64,000 bases of DNA from Nemertoderma westbladi (Eukaryota; Xenacoelomorpha; Nemertodermatida; Nemertodermatidae), in assembly GCA_032718475.1 (NCBI GenBank), contig JAUCBJ010009083.1, positions 110,353 to 174,352 on the forward strand, written 5' to 3'. The notes below the pieces were generated by a model. The model was not told the DNA's origin. It did no database searches and saw only the letters and a list, made by a program, of their open reading frames with translations. Within the stretch, counting starts at the first letter, position 1; each line of letters begins with the position of its first letter. A program made the translations under genes and the position numbers. This document shows positions 1-9,851 of the stretch, in pieces.

Positions 1-666
1 TGTAAATACCGTAGATACACTTTAGTGTTATTATATTGCGTTTAAGACGAGTAAAAAATACAAGAATATACTGTAGTTAAGCCATTTTCGGGGTCACATG
101 GGGTCACATTTTCAGACAACTATTCGATTTATCACTCCCAGCGTTTCTAAATTGTTTCGTTTTGGCTATAATTTGGATTATATGTAGGCCTACCTAAGAT
201 GCTGTTCTACATGATAGCTCAGAAAACGTTTATGTTTCGCTATGTATTAGTTAATACTACAGTAAAGAATGAAAAAAACTTGGTTGCGCTTAAAACCCTA
301 AGGCTTTTACAGTTTTAAATCACATGAAAATCACATTTCTATGTGATAGATCAAGGATGGGGGCCACATAACTATCAGATGAAATTTTGTGAAAATGAAC
401 CTGCACCTCTAGGTGGCGCTGCAAATTTATGCGAGTTTTTATATATTATATTACATTTTATTAACTAAAAATTTCAAAAAGTTGTCTCATACTTTTATTC
501 TGGGTTGCTATGTACAGTAGACACCCACAGAAATTTTCGGATAAGTTGCTCAAAAATTGTAGAAGTAATAGGGTCTTAAAGATTTTAATTAGAGAGTTTT
601 AATTAGGTCTCCCTAAATGGAAATTGTTATAACTTGAAAAATGGATGCTGAAAACCAACCTTATAA
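1..666. other. AT-rich intergenic DNA
   Basis: No coding signature was found in any frame and no clear repeat. One GTAGGCCTAC palindrome lies at 184-193, a word that recurs through the window. Confidence 0.5.
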
Positions 667-1590
667 ATGGACCAAGGTCAGACGGCCTATAGCTGTCCTG
701 GGCCAATAGACAGTTGGGAAACTCATTTTCAAACATTGGTATCCAACGGTGATGACCTGTTCTGTGTCCTCCTTTCACAAATTAAGCAACAAAACAACAG
801 TATAGCAACAAAACCAACAGGGAAGTCTAGTGGGCCTGACTCACTATCGCATAAGAGATAATTAAAGCAACCTCTCCCGATCACCTTAAACCTATGGACT
901 ACATTATTCAATATATGCTTAGCTACCGGCAACCTGGTTCAACTATGGAAATCCAGCATCATGGTGGTTATTTTCAGGGGCAAGGGAATCCGACCAATTG
1001 GTCTGCAACGCCTTCAAGATTTTTGCCGCCAGATCGATGGTCGCCTCCGAGGCCTAGTTTTTCAACTGATTCCCAGAGAGCAGTTTGGTTTTATGCCACG
1101 TATATCTACCAGCCAGCCCTTGGCACAGGCAAGCCAATATACGCAGCCTTTATAAACTTCAGGAAGGCATTTGACTCCGTGCCACGCCATAGGATGCTAT
1201 ACAAACTGGAAACTGAGATACAAGTTCAATATTCGTGGGATCCATTACCAATCGATAGTCAATCTTATCCAGAAAGAATCTTCGACGGGTTACGTTATTC
1301 AAAAGTAATCGAACAAATACGCGGCGTTTTACCGGGTGATAGTCTGAGCCCGTTGTTGCTACAGTATACATCTTGTTCATTTACGATATACTGTAGTTCA
1401 GTTCATTAAAGATTCATCAATCCACATTGGAGAGCTCATTGTGCTCCTACTTGCTCTTCTATGGGGTTAGTAAAGACTTCGTACCGACTTAGTACCGGAT
1501 TAAACGGTACTGCGCGAGATGGGCTGCACACGGCCTAGAAGTTAACCTCACCAAATATGCTGTAATTTATAATATTTCACAGAGGTGACA
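667..1590 (+). pseudogene. Decayed LINE reverse-transcriptase fragment
   Basis: Relic of a non-LTR retrotransposon polymerase. Reading through several frame changes gives the blocks of a LINE reverse transcriptase in the right order: a GKSSGPD segment (about 820-840), a fingers block ending EQFGF followed by a degraded GRST-like stretch (961-1110), motif A as NFRKAFDSVPRHR (about 1156-1195), motif B as GVLPGDSLSPLL (about 1322-1357), and a downstream thumb-like YCARW...LEVNLTK segment (about 1508-1555). The catalytic YADD of motif C is not recognisable. No endonuclease domain, poly(A) tail or target duplication is visible. Frame changes and stops show it is dead. The clade cannot be fixed from this fragment. 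That it is a LINE RT rests on the ordered motifs. Confidence 0.8.
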
Positions 1591-2052
1591 GGCTCAGCGG
1601 ATCAGATAAACTTTTATACAACGTATATTTAGTTGTAAAATAACACAATAATAAGTAAATTGAGGCATATCTTTAAAAAATAAACAGTTTTTATCGATTA
1701 TCTCAGAACTAAAAAAATCGACTTAGGGGGTACTAAGTTTCCTTGAAGGTGACGAAAATGACGAAATCATGTAACCTGTGTGTAGTGTTCATTTGGTTTC
1801 CTAGCAACAAACAATGCAATAATTGTGCATTTCGGAATTCAAATTTTCCGCTAGAGCCATTCAGCAATTAAGTGTGTCGAATCGAATCAGTGCTGCACTG
1901 GATCAGCACTCACTGTATTCTGTGTATCAGTACACTGTCTGCTATCCTGTACACTATCCTGATAGCTGCATAGCGATACCGGTAACAGACTGTCACAGTC
2001 GACAGTGTCAAACAGATACACAATCATCACACACTCCGACTCTGATGTGGTG
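1591..2052. other. Intergenic region upstream of CFAP300
   Basis: Presumed promoter and 5' UTR of CFAP300. The last 150 bases are rich in short repeated words such as acactgtct, cagactgtc and cgacagtgtc (about 1930-2015). Similar cagactg-type words occur upstream of the cold-shock gene (4610-4660) and SLC10A7 (50850-51000). No TATA box at a convincing distance is visible. Confidence 0.35.
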
Positions 2053-2841
2053 ATGGCGGATGATAGTAACACCCCTGCCTTCCACTTCCAACTGTTGGAT
2101 AAACAGTTCGCAGTAACGTCACAGAAAGACTTCACGGACAGCCTATCCAAATGGGGCCTAGGACCCACAATGCGACTCCAGGCCTACACGTACGATCGAA
2201 TGCTACAACCTTACGAGACGCAACGTTTCGTAAAGGACTTCTTCCGAGACCCCAATGTAACCTCTACACTCCTGGTCGTATCGGGTTCCACCTGGGCTCC
2301 TCTCGGCGTCATGGCAACCAGTGCCACCGCAGAGGAAGTTCCCGCTAGCGTGACGTCACTGGGATTCTTCGATCGCCTAGAGGATGAGGGCGTTGTTCGT
2401 TCCGATAAATCTATACAGAAATGTTTCGACGATTGGGTTGAGGATTTCCAGATTTCTGACGAGTTGCGTAAACTTCTACTGCTCGAGGACTCTGATAATT
2501 TCACATTGTTTTCGCACGAAGATCGTCAAGAATTTATTTTTCGCGTATTCCAACACTTAGTATTAGGGGGCTCCTGTTGCCAATACGAGGATACAATAGA
2601 CGCCTATTACGAGTTGACTAAATCTTTGTACAAAGATCTCGTCGGTGTTGTCAAAGATCCAGAGACTCAGAAACTTCGGGTTGTTTCTCAGGTGTTTAAG
2701 GTGACAGCTTCTGATGACGCATCAGTTTATTATCCCTCATGGAAACCGCATCAACAAACCTTCGCGTATCTGGTGGTGGACCCGTATAAGAGGCAGCTCT
2801 ATACGTGGTACCACCAGTGGGGTAAAGGAATTTGGGGGTAG
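2053..2841 (+). CDS. CFAP300: Cilia- and flagella-associated protein 300
   Basis: Uninterrupted 262-residue ORF recognised as CFAP300 (C11orf70), a cytoplasmic factor needed to preassemble or transport axonemal dynein arms in motile cilia. Blocks shared with the vertebrate protein as I know it include VKDFFRDPNV, a SLGFFDRL region, ISDELRKLLLLEDS, REFIFRVFQHL-type sequence, LGG.CCQYEDTI, a TKSLYKDLVGV stretch, and near the C-terminus the FKVTA, YPSWKPHQQTFAYLVVDP and YTWYHQWG blocks. Length matches the family (human about 267 aa), so it looks full length. I chose the ATG at 2053 because it aligns with the family N-terminus; the frame stays open upstream to a GTG at 2005. The gene has several exons in vertebrates but none here, meaning intron loss or a retrocopy. 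No frameshift or premature stop is visible, so it is probably functional. It implies an animal with motile cilia. Confidence 0.93.
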   Translation: MADDSNTPAFHFQLLDKQFAVTSQKDFTDSLSKWGLGPTMRLQAYTYDRMLQPYETQRFVKDFFRDPNVTSTLLVVSGSTWAPLGVMATSATAEEVPASVTSLGFFDRLEDEGVVRSDKSIQKCFDDWVEDFQISDELRKLLLLEDSDNFTLFSHEDRQEFIFRVFQHLVLGGSCCQYEDTIDAYYELTKSLYKDLVGVVKDPETQKLRVVSQVFKVTASDDASVYYPSWKPHQQTFAYLVVDPYKRQLYTWYHQWGKGIWG

Positions 2842-2883
2842 CGTAATTTATTCTGTTCTCCATTACAGAATTAATAGATTAAA

Positions 2884-2889
2884 AATAAA
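2884..2889 (+). terminator. Candidate poly(A) signal of CFAP300
   Basis: An AATAAA hexamer lies 43 nt after the CFAP300 stop in AT-rich DNA. The position fits a short 3' UTR, but the motif is common by chance at this base composition. Confidence 0.4.
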
Positions 2890-2903
2890 ACTGATAGCGT
2901 ATA

Positions 2904-2960
2904 TTTTTGTGTAGGTGTCTGAGTCTATGAGTTTTTTGTGTAGGTGTCTGAGTCTATGAG
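2904..2960. repeat. Two-copy 28-bp tandem repeat
   Basis: The unit tttgtgtaggtgtctgagtc... occurs twice in direct succession and the second copy is nearly perfect. It probably arose by slippage or local duplication in the CFAP300 3' flank. Confidence 0.8.
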
Positions 2961-3632
2961 AGTCACATATTGGCAATTTCCTTAATAATAACATATGATT
3001 TGTTTGCTGAGGTTGACCCGCCAACTGGAGAGCAATTTCGAGGTTCAGTTTCATTGTACATATCTCATCTAGAGCTGTAAAGTTTACATTACTTCTTTCT
3101 AACGGCAAAGGCGTTAAGTATTGTTTTGAAATTTGTGGAATAAAACTGTGGAATATGGATCTTTACAATGAAACGCAGCCGTTACCATATGGTAATATTC
3201 CCCCATGCTGCCAAGCCTTTGCATTTTATGGTTGGCCTACTTTCAGTATGTTGTGCCTTGCATGCATCGACCATCAGCACTCAGCAATTCAACAGGGCCT
3301 ATAAAGAAAAATAGTTTATATTTTCTTTATTTATTAAATTGAGTACGACTTAATGACAAAGTTTGTTGGATCTGTCTTTATTTATTACCTTGCTCTCTTT
3401 ATTTATTACCTTGCTCTCTTTATTTATTACCTTGCTCACTTTATTTATTTAATTTGTTATTACTGTATTATGACGCGTCATGTTTTTGTTTACTATATTC
3501 ATATAGGTATTATTTTGTAATTCGTTATTATCATTATTGAAATGTAAATATAATTGTAAAAAAAATGTATTTCGTGTTGCACGTTTTTCTCTAGACGAGG
3601 GAGACAATGTGCATTAATGCTAACCTTGAATT
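2961..3632. other. AT-rich intergenic with 21-bp tandem repeat
   Basis: No coding signal. At 3376-3445 a 21-bp unit beginning ctttatttattaccttgctc is repeated three times plus a partial copy. Otherwise simple AT-rich sequence. Confidence 0.55.
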
Positions 3633-3869
3633 CGCAGAAGCTTTCAAATTGTTTTGGACTTCAATTTGGATAAGAAGCTACATAAATTATCTTATATATT
3701 CTTGGGAAATATTTACTTTGACACACGCCACTACGATTTTTTTCGAAACTGCCCAAAACATTATGTTGGCCAGGAAAGTCTTCGAATATTATTGGAACTG
3801 TTTCAATGCTATAATTCTCCATTACCCAAAGCAATTTCTCGGCGTATAAACGATGGCATCATTTTTTAA
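3633..3869 (+). CDS. Possible terminal exon or gene relic
   Basis: An open stretch encoding about 78 residues ending in TAA follows an acceptor-like ttcgcag at 3626-3632. The peptide has protein-like composition (DFNLDKKLHKLSYIFLGNIY, then a CPKHYVGQE-type stretch and LLELFQCYNSPLPKAI) rather than the low-complexity look of AT-rich chance ORFs. I do not recognise the family. No upstream exon was found. A second frame (3607-3849) is also open, so chance is possible. It could be the 3' exon of a gene with distant upstream exons, or a retroposed fragment. Confidence 0.3.
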   Translation, partial: RRSFQIVLDFNLDKKLHKLSYIFLGNIYFDTRHYDFFRNCPKHYVGQESLRILLELFQCYNSPLPKAISRRINDGIIF

Positions 3870-4376
3870 ATTTAATTCAGTTCAAATCCGGTTTCTACCG
3901 GCAGTTTATTTTTCCGTATTTTAAAAATATTAAAACGTATAAAAAGAACATAAATAAAATGTATAGAAATTACAAATAAAAGGTAAGATAAATTATACAA
4001 CCAAGCATTACTATACATGTATACTGTAGAGTATTCAATATTCAAGTAAAATTAAATACAACCCTGCGAAGGCCGACACAACTATAATAATAAAATAAAC
4101 CGCTAAAATAAAGCTAACTGACTAATTTCCCGGATATATATAAATGGCATAAGAAATATATCATGCCGTGTCTCACTTCAGTGGATTACTGATTCAAATA
4201 GGGTATTTTTATAATTTCGATTTTATGACCCAAATTGATCTCCCACTCCCCTAAATTTATTATTGTTGTGCTGCTTCGGGTGAAAGTTACTTCTGGCCTT
4301 TATTGCGCGAATATTTATTTTCGTTGATCACATCTCATTATGTTGATTATGTAAACAATTATGTGCCTATAGAGAC
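3870..4376. other. AT-rich intergenic, nothing identified
   Basis: AT-rich DNA without coding or repeat structure that I can support. It runs into the poly(G) tract at 4377. Confidence 0.5.
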
Positions 4377-4510
4377 GGGGGGGGGGGGGGGCTGGCACGC
4401 AAATCCCATCTCGGTGAATTAATATCTTGCCTCAATGTTTAATTCTTAATTTAGAGAAAGGAGCAGGTTACAAGGGCTCGTTATTCTAACCAAAACAATA
4501 AACGAAATAA
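4377..4510 (+). repeat. Dispersed repeat headed by poly(G)
   Basis: A run of 15 G (4377-4391) is followed by about 120 bp containing gcaaatcccatct, gaattaatatc, gcctcaatgtt, gaaaggagcaggtta and ttattctaaccaaaacaata. The same order recurs after the poly(G) run at 52540, and inverted beside the poly(C) at 43327. Partial copies occur near 39230, 46760 and 59580. This defines a repeat family with one homopolymer G end. Its class is unknown. Confidence 0.7.
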
Positions 4511-4956
4511 ACAAAATGTAAATTTTTCCTCTCAAAAGGGAATAATATTCCAATGAGCTTTTGTGCTACTGTGCCACGGACGGAAGTACAGTAGTTGTTG
4601 TTGTAGCCTTTCAGTCTGCAGAAGACTTTTATTCAGGACTGCTGGACTGTCAGACTGTGCAATAGCAGTTGCCCGCCGGCAAGTGAACCTAATACTTGAA
4701 TACAGTAATTCAGTAATTAATACTGTAATACAGTGATACCGTTACGGTGTCGTGTGACCTTAAGGTTTATTTCCAGATCGGGCCGTTATATTTCAAATTA
4801 GTTACATTTAAAAATTCATACCGCGGTCTGCCGGTACGGCGGTACCTTAATTACCCATTTATTTATACTGTACGGTACCTGGGTAGGCCTACCGTACTCC
4901 AGTAACTTTAAGGTAGAAATACTGAAATAGTAGAATTGAAATAACAGTCTGCAATA
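4511..4956. other. Intergenic region upstream of the CSD gene
   Basis: Presumed promoter and 5' UTR of the cold-shock-domain gene. It contains several cagtctg/cagactg words (4610-4660) like those upstream of SLC10A7, and a cluster of accgtac/ggtacc palindromic words at 4800-4900. No clear TATA box. Confidence 0.35.
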
Positions 4957-5817
4957 ATGTTGACCGCGTCAGCCCGCTGCTGCAACCTAACAATTCCGCT
5001 TCGAAAACTTCCAAATCTCCATGTATCTGCAGTAATTCGTCCGTTGTCCACCTTGACTAAGATAACTATACCTCATGTGAAGTTAACTTGTAGCTACAAA
5101 CTTACCCAAATTCCTCGCGGGTATTTCCTTCGTCAATACAACTCGCTGTACGATGGTGATAATATTGCGGAGGAAACTGAAACTGATAGGCCTACCGGCA
5201 CAGATAACCCGGCTATCCACAAGGGTCACTGTAAGTGGTTCAATACGGTGAAAGGTTGGGGTTTCATAGCGACAGAATCTGGAGAAGACATCTTTGTTCA
5301 TCAGACTAAAATATTGGCTGACGGATTTCGAATGTTAACGGAGGGCGAAGAGGTTGAATTCGAACGCCACCTAAACGCGAAATCGAATAGGCCGGAGGCG
5401 AGAAATGTTACCGGGCCCGGTGGGGTTAGAATAAAGAGTACGCGGCCGGAGCGGAGGATGGGGTTCGGTGGAGGGGACGATTATTGGGGCGGGTCTGGGC
5501 GAGGGGGCGGCCGTTTCGATCGCAGAGATGACGGATACGATCGCTTCAGCGGTGGCTACAGCGATGACCGTGGAGGTGGCGGATACGGCCGCAGAGATGG
5601 TGGATATGATCGTAGAGATGGTGGTTATCAGCGCAGAGATGACGGATATGAACGAAGGGATGACGGATATGAACGAAGGGATGACGGATATGAACGAAGG
5701 GATGACGGATATGAACGAAGGGATGACGGATATGAACGAAGGGATGGTGGATTTGGACAAAGGGGCGGTGAGCGTAGGGGCGGGGAAGGTGGGAGGAATT
5801 CGGGTTATAGCGAGTAA
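4957..5817 (+). CDS. Cold-shock-domain, RGG-rich RNA-binding protein
   Basis: Uninterrupted 286-residue ORF. Residues 1-65 contain no acidic residue but nine Arg/Lys plus Ser/Thr and hydrophobics, the composition of a mitochondrial presequence. Residues about 90-154 form a cold-shock domain with RNP1 KGWGFI (99-104) and RNP2 DIFVHQ (111-116), preceded by CKWFNT. The rest is an Arg/Gly/Asp/Tyr-rich tail ending in consecutive YERRDDG-type heptads, typical of disordered RNA-binding tails. The first ATG is used; the presequence depends on it. Likely role: binding single-stranded RNA or DNA, plausibly in mitochondria. The targeting is my inference, and I do not know a named metazoan orthologue with this architecture; Y-box proteins and Lin28 share only the CSD. 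ATTAAA at 5856-5861 may be the poly(A) signal. Confidence 0.85.
   Translation: MLTASARCCNLTIPLRKLPNLHVSAVIRPLSTLTKITIPHVKLTCSYKLTQIPRGYFLRQYNSLYDGDNIAEETETDRPTGTDNPAIHKGHCKWFNTVKGWGFIATESGEDIFVHQTKILADGFRMLTEGEEVEFERHLNAKSNRPEARNVTGPGGVRIKSTRPERRMGFGGGDDYWGGSGRGGGRFDRRDDGYDRFSGGYSDDRGGGGYGRRDGGYDRRDGGYQRRDDGYERRDDGYERRDDGYERRDDGYERRDDGYERRDGGFGQRGGERRGGEGGRNSGYSE
5638..5742 (+). repeat. In-frame 21-bp coding minisatellite, five copies
   Basis: Five tandem 21-bp units (gatgacggatatgaacgaag + g) start at 5638, 5659, 5680, 5701 and 5722 with almost no divergence. Each adds one heptad of the YERRDDG type to the RGG tail, so copy-number change keeps the frame. Homogeneity suggests recent expansion or ongoing slippage. 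Confidence 0.95.
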
Positions 5818-6834
5818 TATTGAGCTTTGCCTTTCATTCGACCGGTAACCCGCTCATTAAATAGAATTAGTGCCCACTAGTTGACTAGGCCTGTATTTGT
5901 ACTGACACTATCTACAAAATCAAATATGATGTCACCTCATTGTGGTCTAGTTTCTACTGTTCTAGAAAATGTAGCTAAAACGTACCATAAATAATCAGTG
6001 TGGTGTTTTTCTACATATTGAGTAAGTGAATATCCTTGTTCCTATATGTCCATTTTTCTGCGGTGCGTGTGGACTGTCACTGTCCTTGCAGCAGATATTT
6101 TCCAGGAGCGGCCTGGCGCCAAAATGCAGGTGTTGTACTAAACAATTAGGATCCTTAATATCTGGACAGGACATAGTATTCAACCTTGGTCTTGTCTTTG
6201 GTTTTATTGGTTTGCGGATTAGCTTTGCACAAAATGCAGTGTTAGAGTTATATTGTGTTTGATTTGTAATTCACAGTTCACACATCCAATATTTGTCATA
6301 TTTGAATTGTTTGTGCAGACGGTGTACATGTACATTAATTATTATTGTACTGACGTCAATTTATGTAGACTGTTGTTTCATATAATTTGCAATGCAATTC
6401 CCCGGCTAATAATAGAAAATTAAAAACACCCATAATAACTAAATTAATTTATGAGCGTTATTTACAACCTCCACTTTACAACAATTTGTAATAACTGTAA
6501 CTGGGAATATATTAACTTATCATACTGTATATCGGCGATATCATAAGCATCTGCATCACAATTCCTCCACAGTTCTCTCAAACAGTCTCAAAAAAAAACA
6601 AATTCATCTACAACCAGACATAATATCGCTATCCCGTTTCATGTGTAATTGGACACCTTTCGTTTGTTTGCGTATTTTGTGGGAACCATATTGTGGCTTT
6701 TGGATGCCACTGCCAAGACAAACGTGTAAAAAATAATAAATTAAAAAATATATTAATATTTAATAAATAAATAAAAGCTATTCACACCATTATTGTCAAA
6801 GACTGCTCATATTACAGGGATGGTCGTAATCCCA
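5818..6834. other. Intergenic region after the CSD gene
   Basis: A presumed short 3' UTR, then AT-rich sequence. A 78-codon open frame at 6026-6262 has no family resemblance, so I leave it uncalled. No structured repeat was found. Confidence 0.5.
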
Positions 6835-6843
6835 TAAAATTAC
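6835..6843. repeat. Left 9-bp target duplication of the TIR element
   Basis: TAAAATTAC abuts AGGAGCC, the left terminus. The identical 9-mer follows GGCTCCT at 29471-29479. A similar string occurs inside the terminal repeat (gttaaaattactag), which weakens the uniqueness of this match. Confidence 0.7.
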
Positions 6844-7027
6844 AGGAGCCGTTAAAATTACTAGAATCACCTTTTCCTGATTTGTTTTAAACTGGGTACC
6901 TAGCAACGCTATCAGCTGATTTCAAAAGGCCATATTGCTGATATGGCGACAGGAAATAGTGATTTTAGTCATTTTAAGGGCCTTAAAAATACTAGAGTCA
7001 CTATTTCGGAAGCCCTTAAAACAACCA

Positions 7028-8387
7028 GAGGCACTATCCGGTAACATTGACTAAAACTGAGGGGCGCGCCACGAAAATGAGCGAGCTTAGAATACGGGAA
7101 CCAATCTCCACCTTGCTTCTATCTGTCAGTCTGCCAGGCGGTTGGTCAGTCGGTCCGTCTAATCTTTAAATGCTAATACAGTAATTTCAGCGAATCTTTG
7201 TGATGAAATTAAAACCAAACGAGGTACACAAGTAGTAAGTATATCAAAGTTTAGAACGTTTTCAGAATTTTGGCGTCGTCCATTTAAATGGTCCGCATCT
7301 AGGAGGCGCTAAATATCATTTAGTCTAGGCTTAATAACTTTTGAAAAACCTACTCAATTAATTATTAGGTACGGTCAGAAACCCAAAACATCAGCATCGG
7401 CTGCTAGATGGCGTTAACACATTTACCGCTAGTATTTAAGTTTTGAATTAAGAATATTACATATTAAAATATGATTAAAATAATATTTATTGCTATGACT
7501 TTGTATTAATTTCAAACTTCTGTTTCTAATTTTCAAACTCTGTCATATTATTTAAGTTGACCTCTAAATTTTCTCCTCCATTAGACGTATGGGTATATGC
7601 ACCTTCCCCTTTACATTACATGAATGGTATTTACTATTATGGGTATTCAGTGATCTTTTATTTTTATATTGCTTACCGCAACTAATACATGATTCCATGT
7701 TAATATTATATTTTGACGCCAACTACTCCGCCATTTTGAAACTTCGTTTGTTAACTCTATTAACTCAGTCAGCAGTAACTCCTGCAGTACTCTACACAGT
7801 ACAAAATTGACTAGCTGAAGAGATACTACTGTACTGTAGTACAGGCCTACGTCATACATGCTTGCACAGGGAGGGCAAAAAACGCAATCAAAATTCGTAG
7901 CGAAATGAGATGAGGAGAGTAATTAGATCGTAATTACGAAAAACTGGAAACACTATAAAAGCTAGCTTTCCCTGCCATCCTTAACACGATGCACAAAACT
8001 AATAAAGTTCTACTGCACAGATATTATTTCATTTTAATTGTGTATTCAATTCAATACTGGGTGACGGCCCGGTCCAAAAAATTCCCAAAGCAGTTCGCTA
8101 TCCGATAGATATCGCTATCGCTTTAATTTCCAATTCACATTAAAATATACAACAACTGTACAGTATACAAGTACAGACGATTAGGCATCGTTTTAATACA
8201 ATGAAAGCGAACTACAGTAGCAGTAGCAGTAGGGCTGTAGGTACAGTAGGTTCTGTATCAATAAAATGAAAGCGAATTCCAATCTAAGCGTTATATAAAT
8301 GTAATGTACCGGCTGACCAGTGTTTGAGTACTGTAGGGTTTACTGCATACTGATAACTCTCCATTAAATTTAATAATAGTTAGTAAT
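7028..8387. other. Core of the TIR element, noncoding
   Basis: About 1.36 kb of AT-rich DNA between the inverted arms. The only sizeable open frame (7589-7810, 73 codons) has no recognisable motif. A gaggggcgcgccacgaaaat word at 7061 resembles the gtggggcgagccacgaagtt end of the MITE at 44995, so a related fragment may be nested here. Confidence 0.5.
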
Positions 8388-8491
8388 AGTTGTTTTAAGG
8401 GGCTCCTGAAATAGTGACTCTAGTATTTTTAAGTCCCTTTAAATAGTCCTTAAAATTACTAGAATCACTATTTCCTGTCACCATATCAGCA

Positions 8492-8496
8492 ATATG
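8492..8496. repeat. Left 5-bp target duplication of the LTR composite
   Basis: ATATG precedes the TGTACGCGC end of the left LTR. The same 5-mer follows the right LTR at 29379-29383. Removing the composite and one ATATG restores a sequence that matches the reverse complement of the left TIR across the junction (cagcaatatggc...), so the site is confirmed by a paralogous empty site in the same window. Confidence 0.9.
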
Positions 8497-9773
8497 TGTA
8501 CGCGCTTTTGAAGACCTTTAGCAGTTTAACCTGCCAAAATTTATATGTCTTTTGGTTTATAAATATACTTTAGAAGATGACAAATATTTAATACCAATAA
8601 ACACAACATTAGCAGAAGCCAGCCTAGTGCGCGTCCATTCACCCGCTGGATAATCCCGGGAGACTGGATTCTGAGGGCTTAAATTATTATTGCAGTGAAG
8701 CTTACGGTATTGTATTATTCGATTGATCGTTAATAATTAATTTCTGACTAATATTATTTACTTTCGGGAAATATTAACAGTTCCTTTAGGACGTGGCGCT
8801 CTATCTAAGTAAACAGAGATATGACTTATACTAATCACAACGGCAAGTCGGTAAGGCTTATGATTCACGTATGAGGCGCATTCTTTAGGAAATGCTTAGT
8901 TATCCATCACAATCATGCACACTACCGGTAACACACAATAGGCCTACTGCCCACTAATTTGCCGACCGTCAATGATTTTTATCATATATAAAGAGAACAG
9001 CAACGGACCAATGTAGTGCTTATCAAATAGCATTAAATTCACTACAAACCACAACAATATAAGTCGCAATCGCTATATATAACCCGCCTCTCTAACCTGT
9101 AGTGTATCAAGAAAATTGGGAAATTTGGGTTCTTTATATATGTTCTCCAAATAATATTCAACCAAAACACAACAGTAAACAGCATTAAGACGGTAAGCTA
9201 AGATATGATATGACAAGATGTGAACAAAGTATTGTTATGCATTGATATGAATCGTATTGATAACAGTCATACGCTCTATAATTTAAGCCTACTAATGTTT
9301 CTTATAAAAGTATGAAAACGAATTGACTCTAGAGCCGTTGTTCCTGGCCTAGATAGCAATAACAACAAAGTATCAAGTAAAAAAACAGTAAGACTGAACA
9401 CACTCCTTATGATCGACCGAAAAGCTACACGTCGACAGGAAAAATCGCTCTGATTGGCTCAAGCCAAACAAAGAACCATGCGTCCAATGGCTGTTTCCAT
9501 GTCAGCAACCAGCTGTTAGATGTCGTAATATGAATCATCACGGCTAAGCTATGAAAGGTATTTGCCGCATTGCAGGTTTTTTGTCTTACCATGTCCGCTA
9601 AAACACGTATATAGCAGAATGACTTTTATGTCCGTTAAAACACCTGTAACGGTACCTTGAGGGCGAGGGGAATATTTATACAGTTAGAGAACCTTTTTAG
9701 AGTATTCCAGCGCCTGGGGGGAAACTGGATTGCGAAGCAAAGGGCCCAGTTATATCCCACAGAAGCTTTTACA
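8497..9773 (-). repeat. LTR A (3' LTR of the composite)
   Basis: 1277 bp with TG...CA ends on both strands (TGTACGCGC ... GCTTTTACA in plus orientation). It matches LTR C across its length: c/t at about 8952 versus 28566, g/a in the cccgggag word, and seven versus eight A near 9380. No ORF. Confidence 0.92.
9071..9088 (-). promoter_or_regulatory. Candidate LTR TATA box
   Basis: On the minus strand the segment reads gcgggTTATATATAGCG. The surrounding block (plus strand tatataacc...ctctctaacctgtagtgt) is kept in all three LTRs, including the diverged LTR B near 19671, and again near 28677 in LTR C. Conservation there fits a core promoter. Transcription start not determined. Confidence 0.35.
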
Positions 9774-9783
9774 CCGCTCCCAG
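9774..9783 (-). other. Candidate polypurine tract of unit 1
   Basis: The minus strand reads ctgggagcgg directly before LTR A, the expected place for the plus-strand primer of reverse transcription. At the matching point of unit 2 (right of 20318) the sequence is a CA/TG repeat, not purine-rich. Confidence 0.4.
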
Positions 9784-9851
9784 AAAATGGGATTTGAGTC
9801 TATAAAATATACAAAATCACAGTTTCTAATATACGTAAATACTCTAAACAG

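Noticed and set aside
5371-5760. 129-codon minus-strand frame with repeated IPSFISV
   Set aside because: Antisense of the 21-bp minisatellite in the CSD gene.
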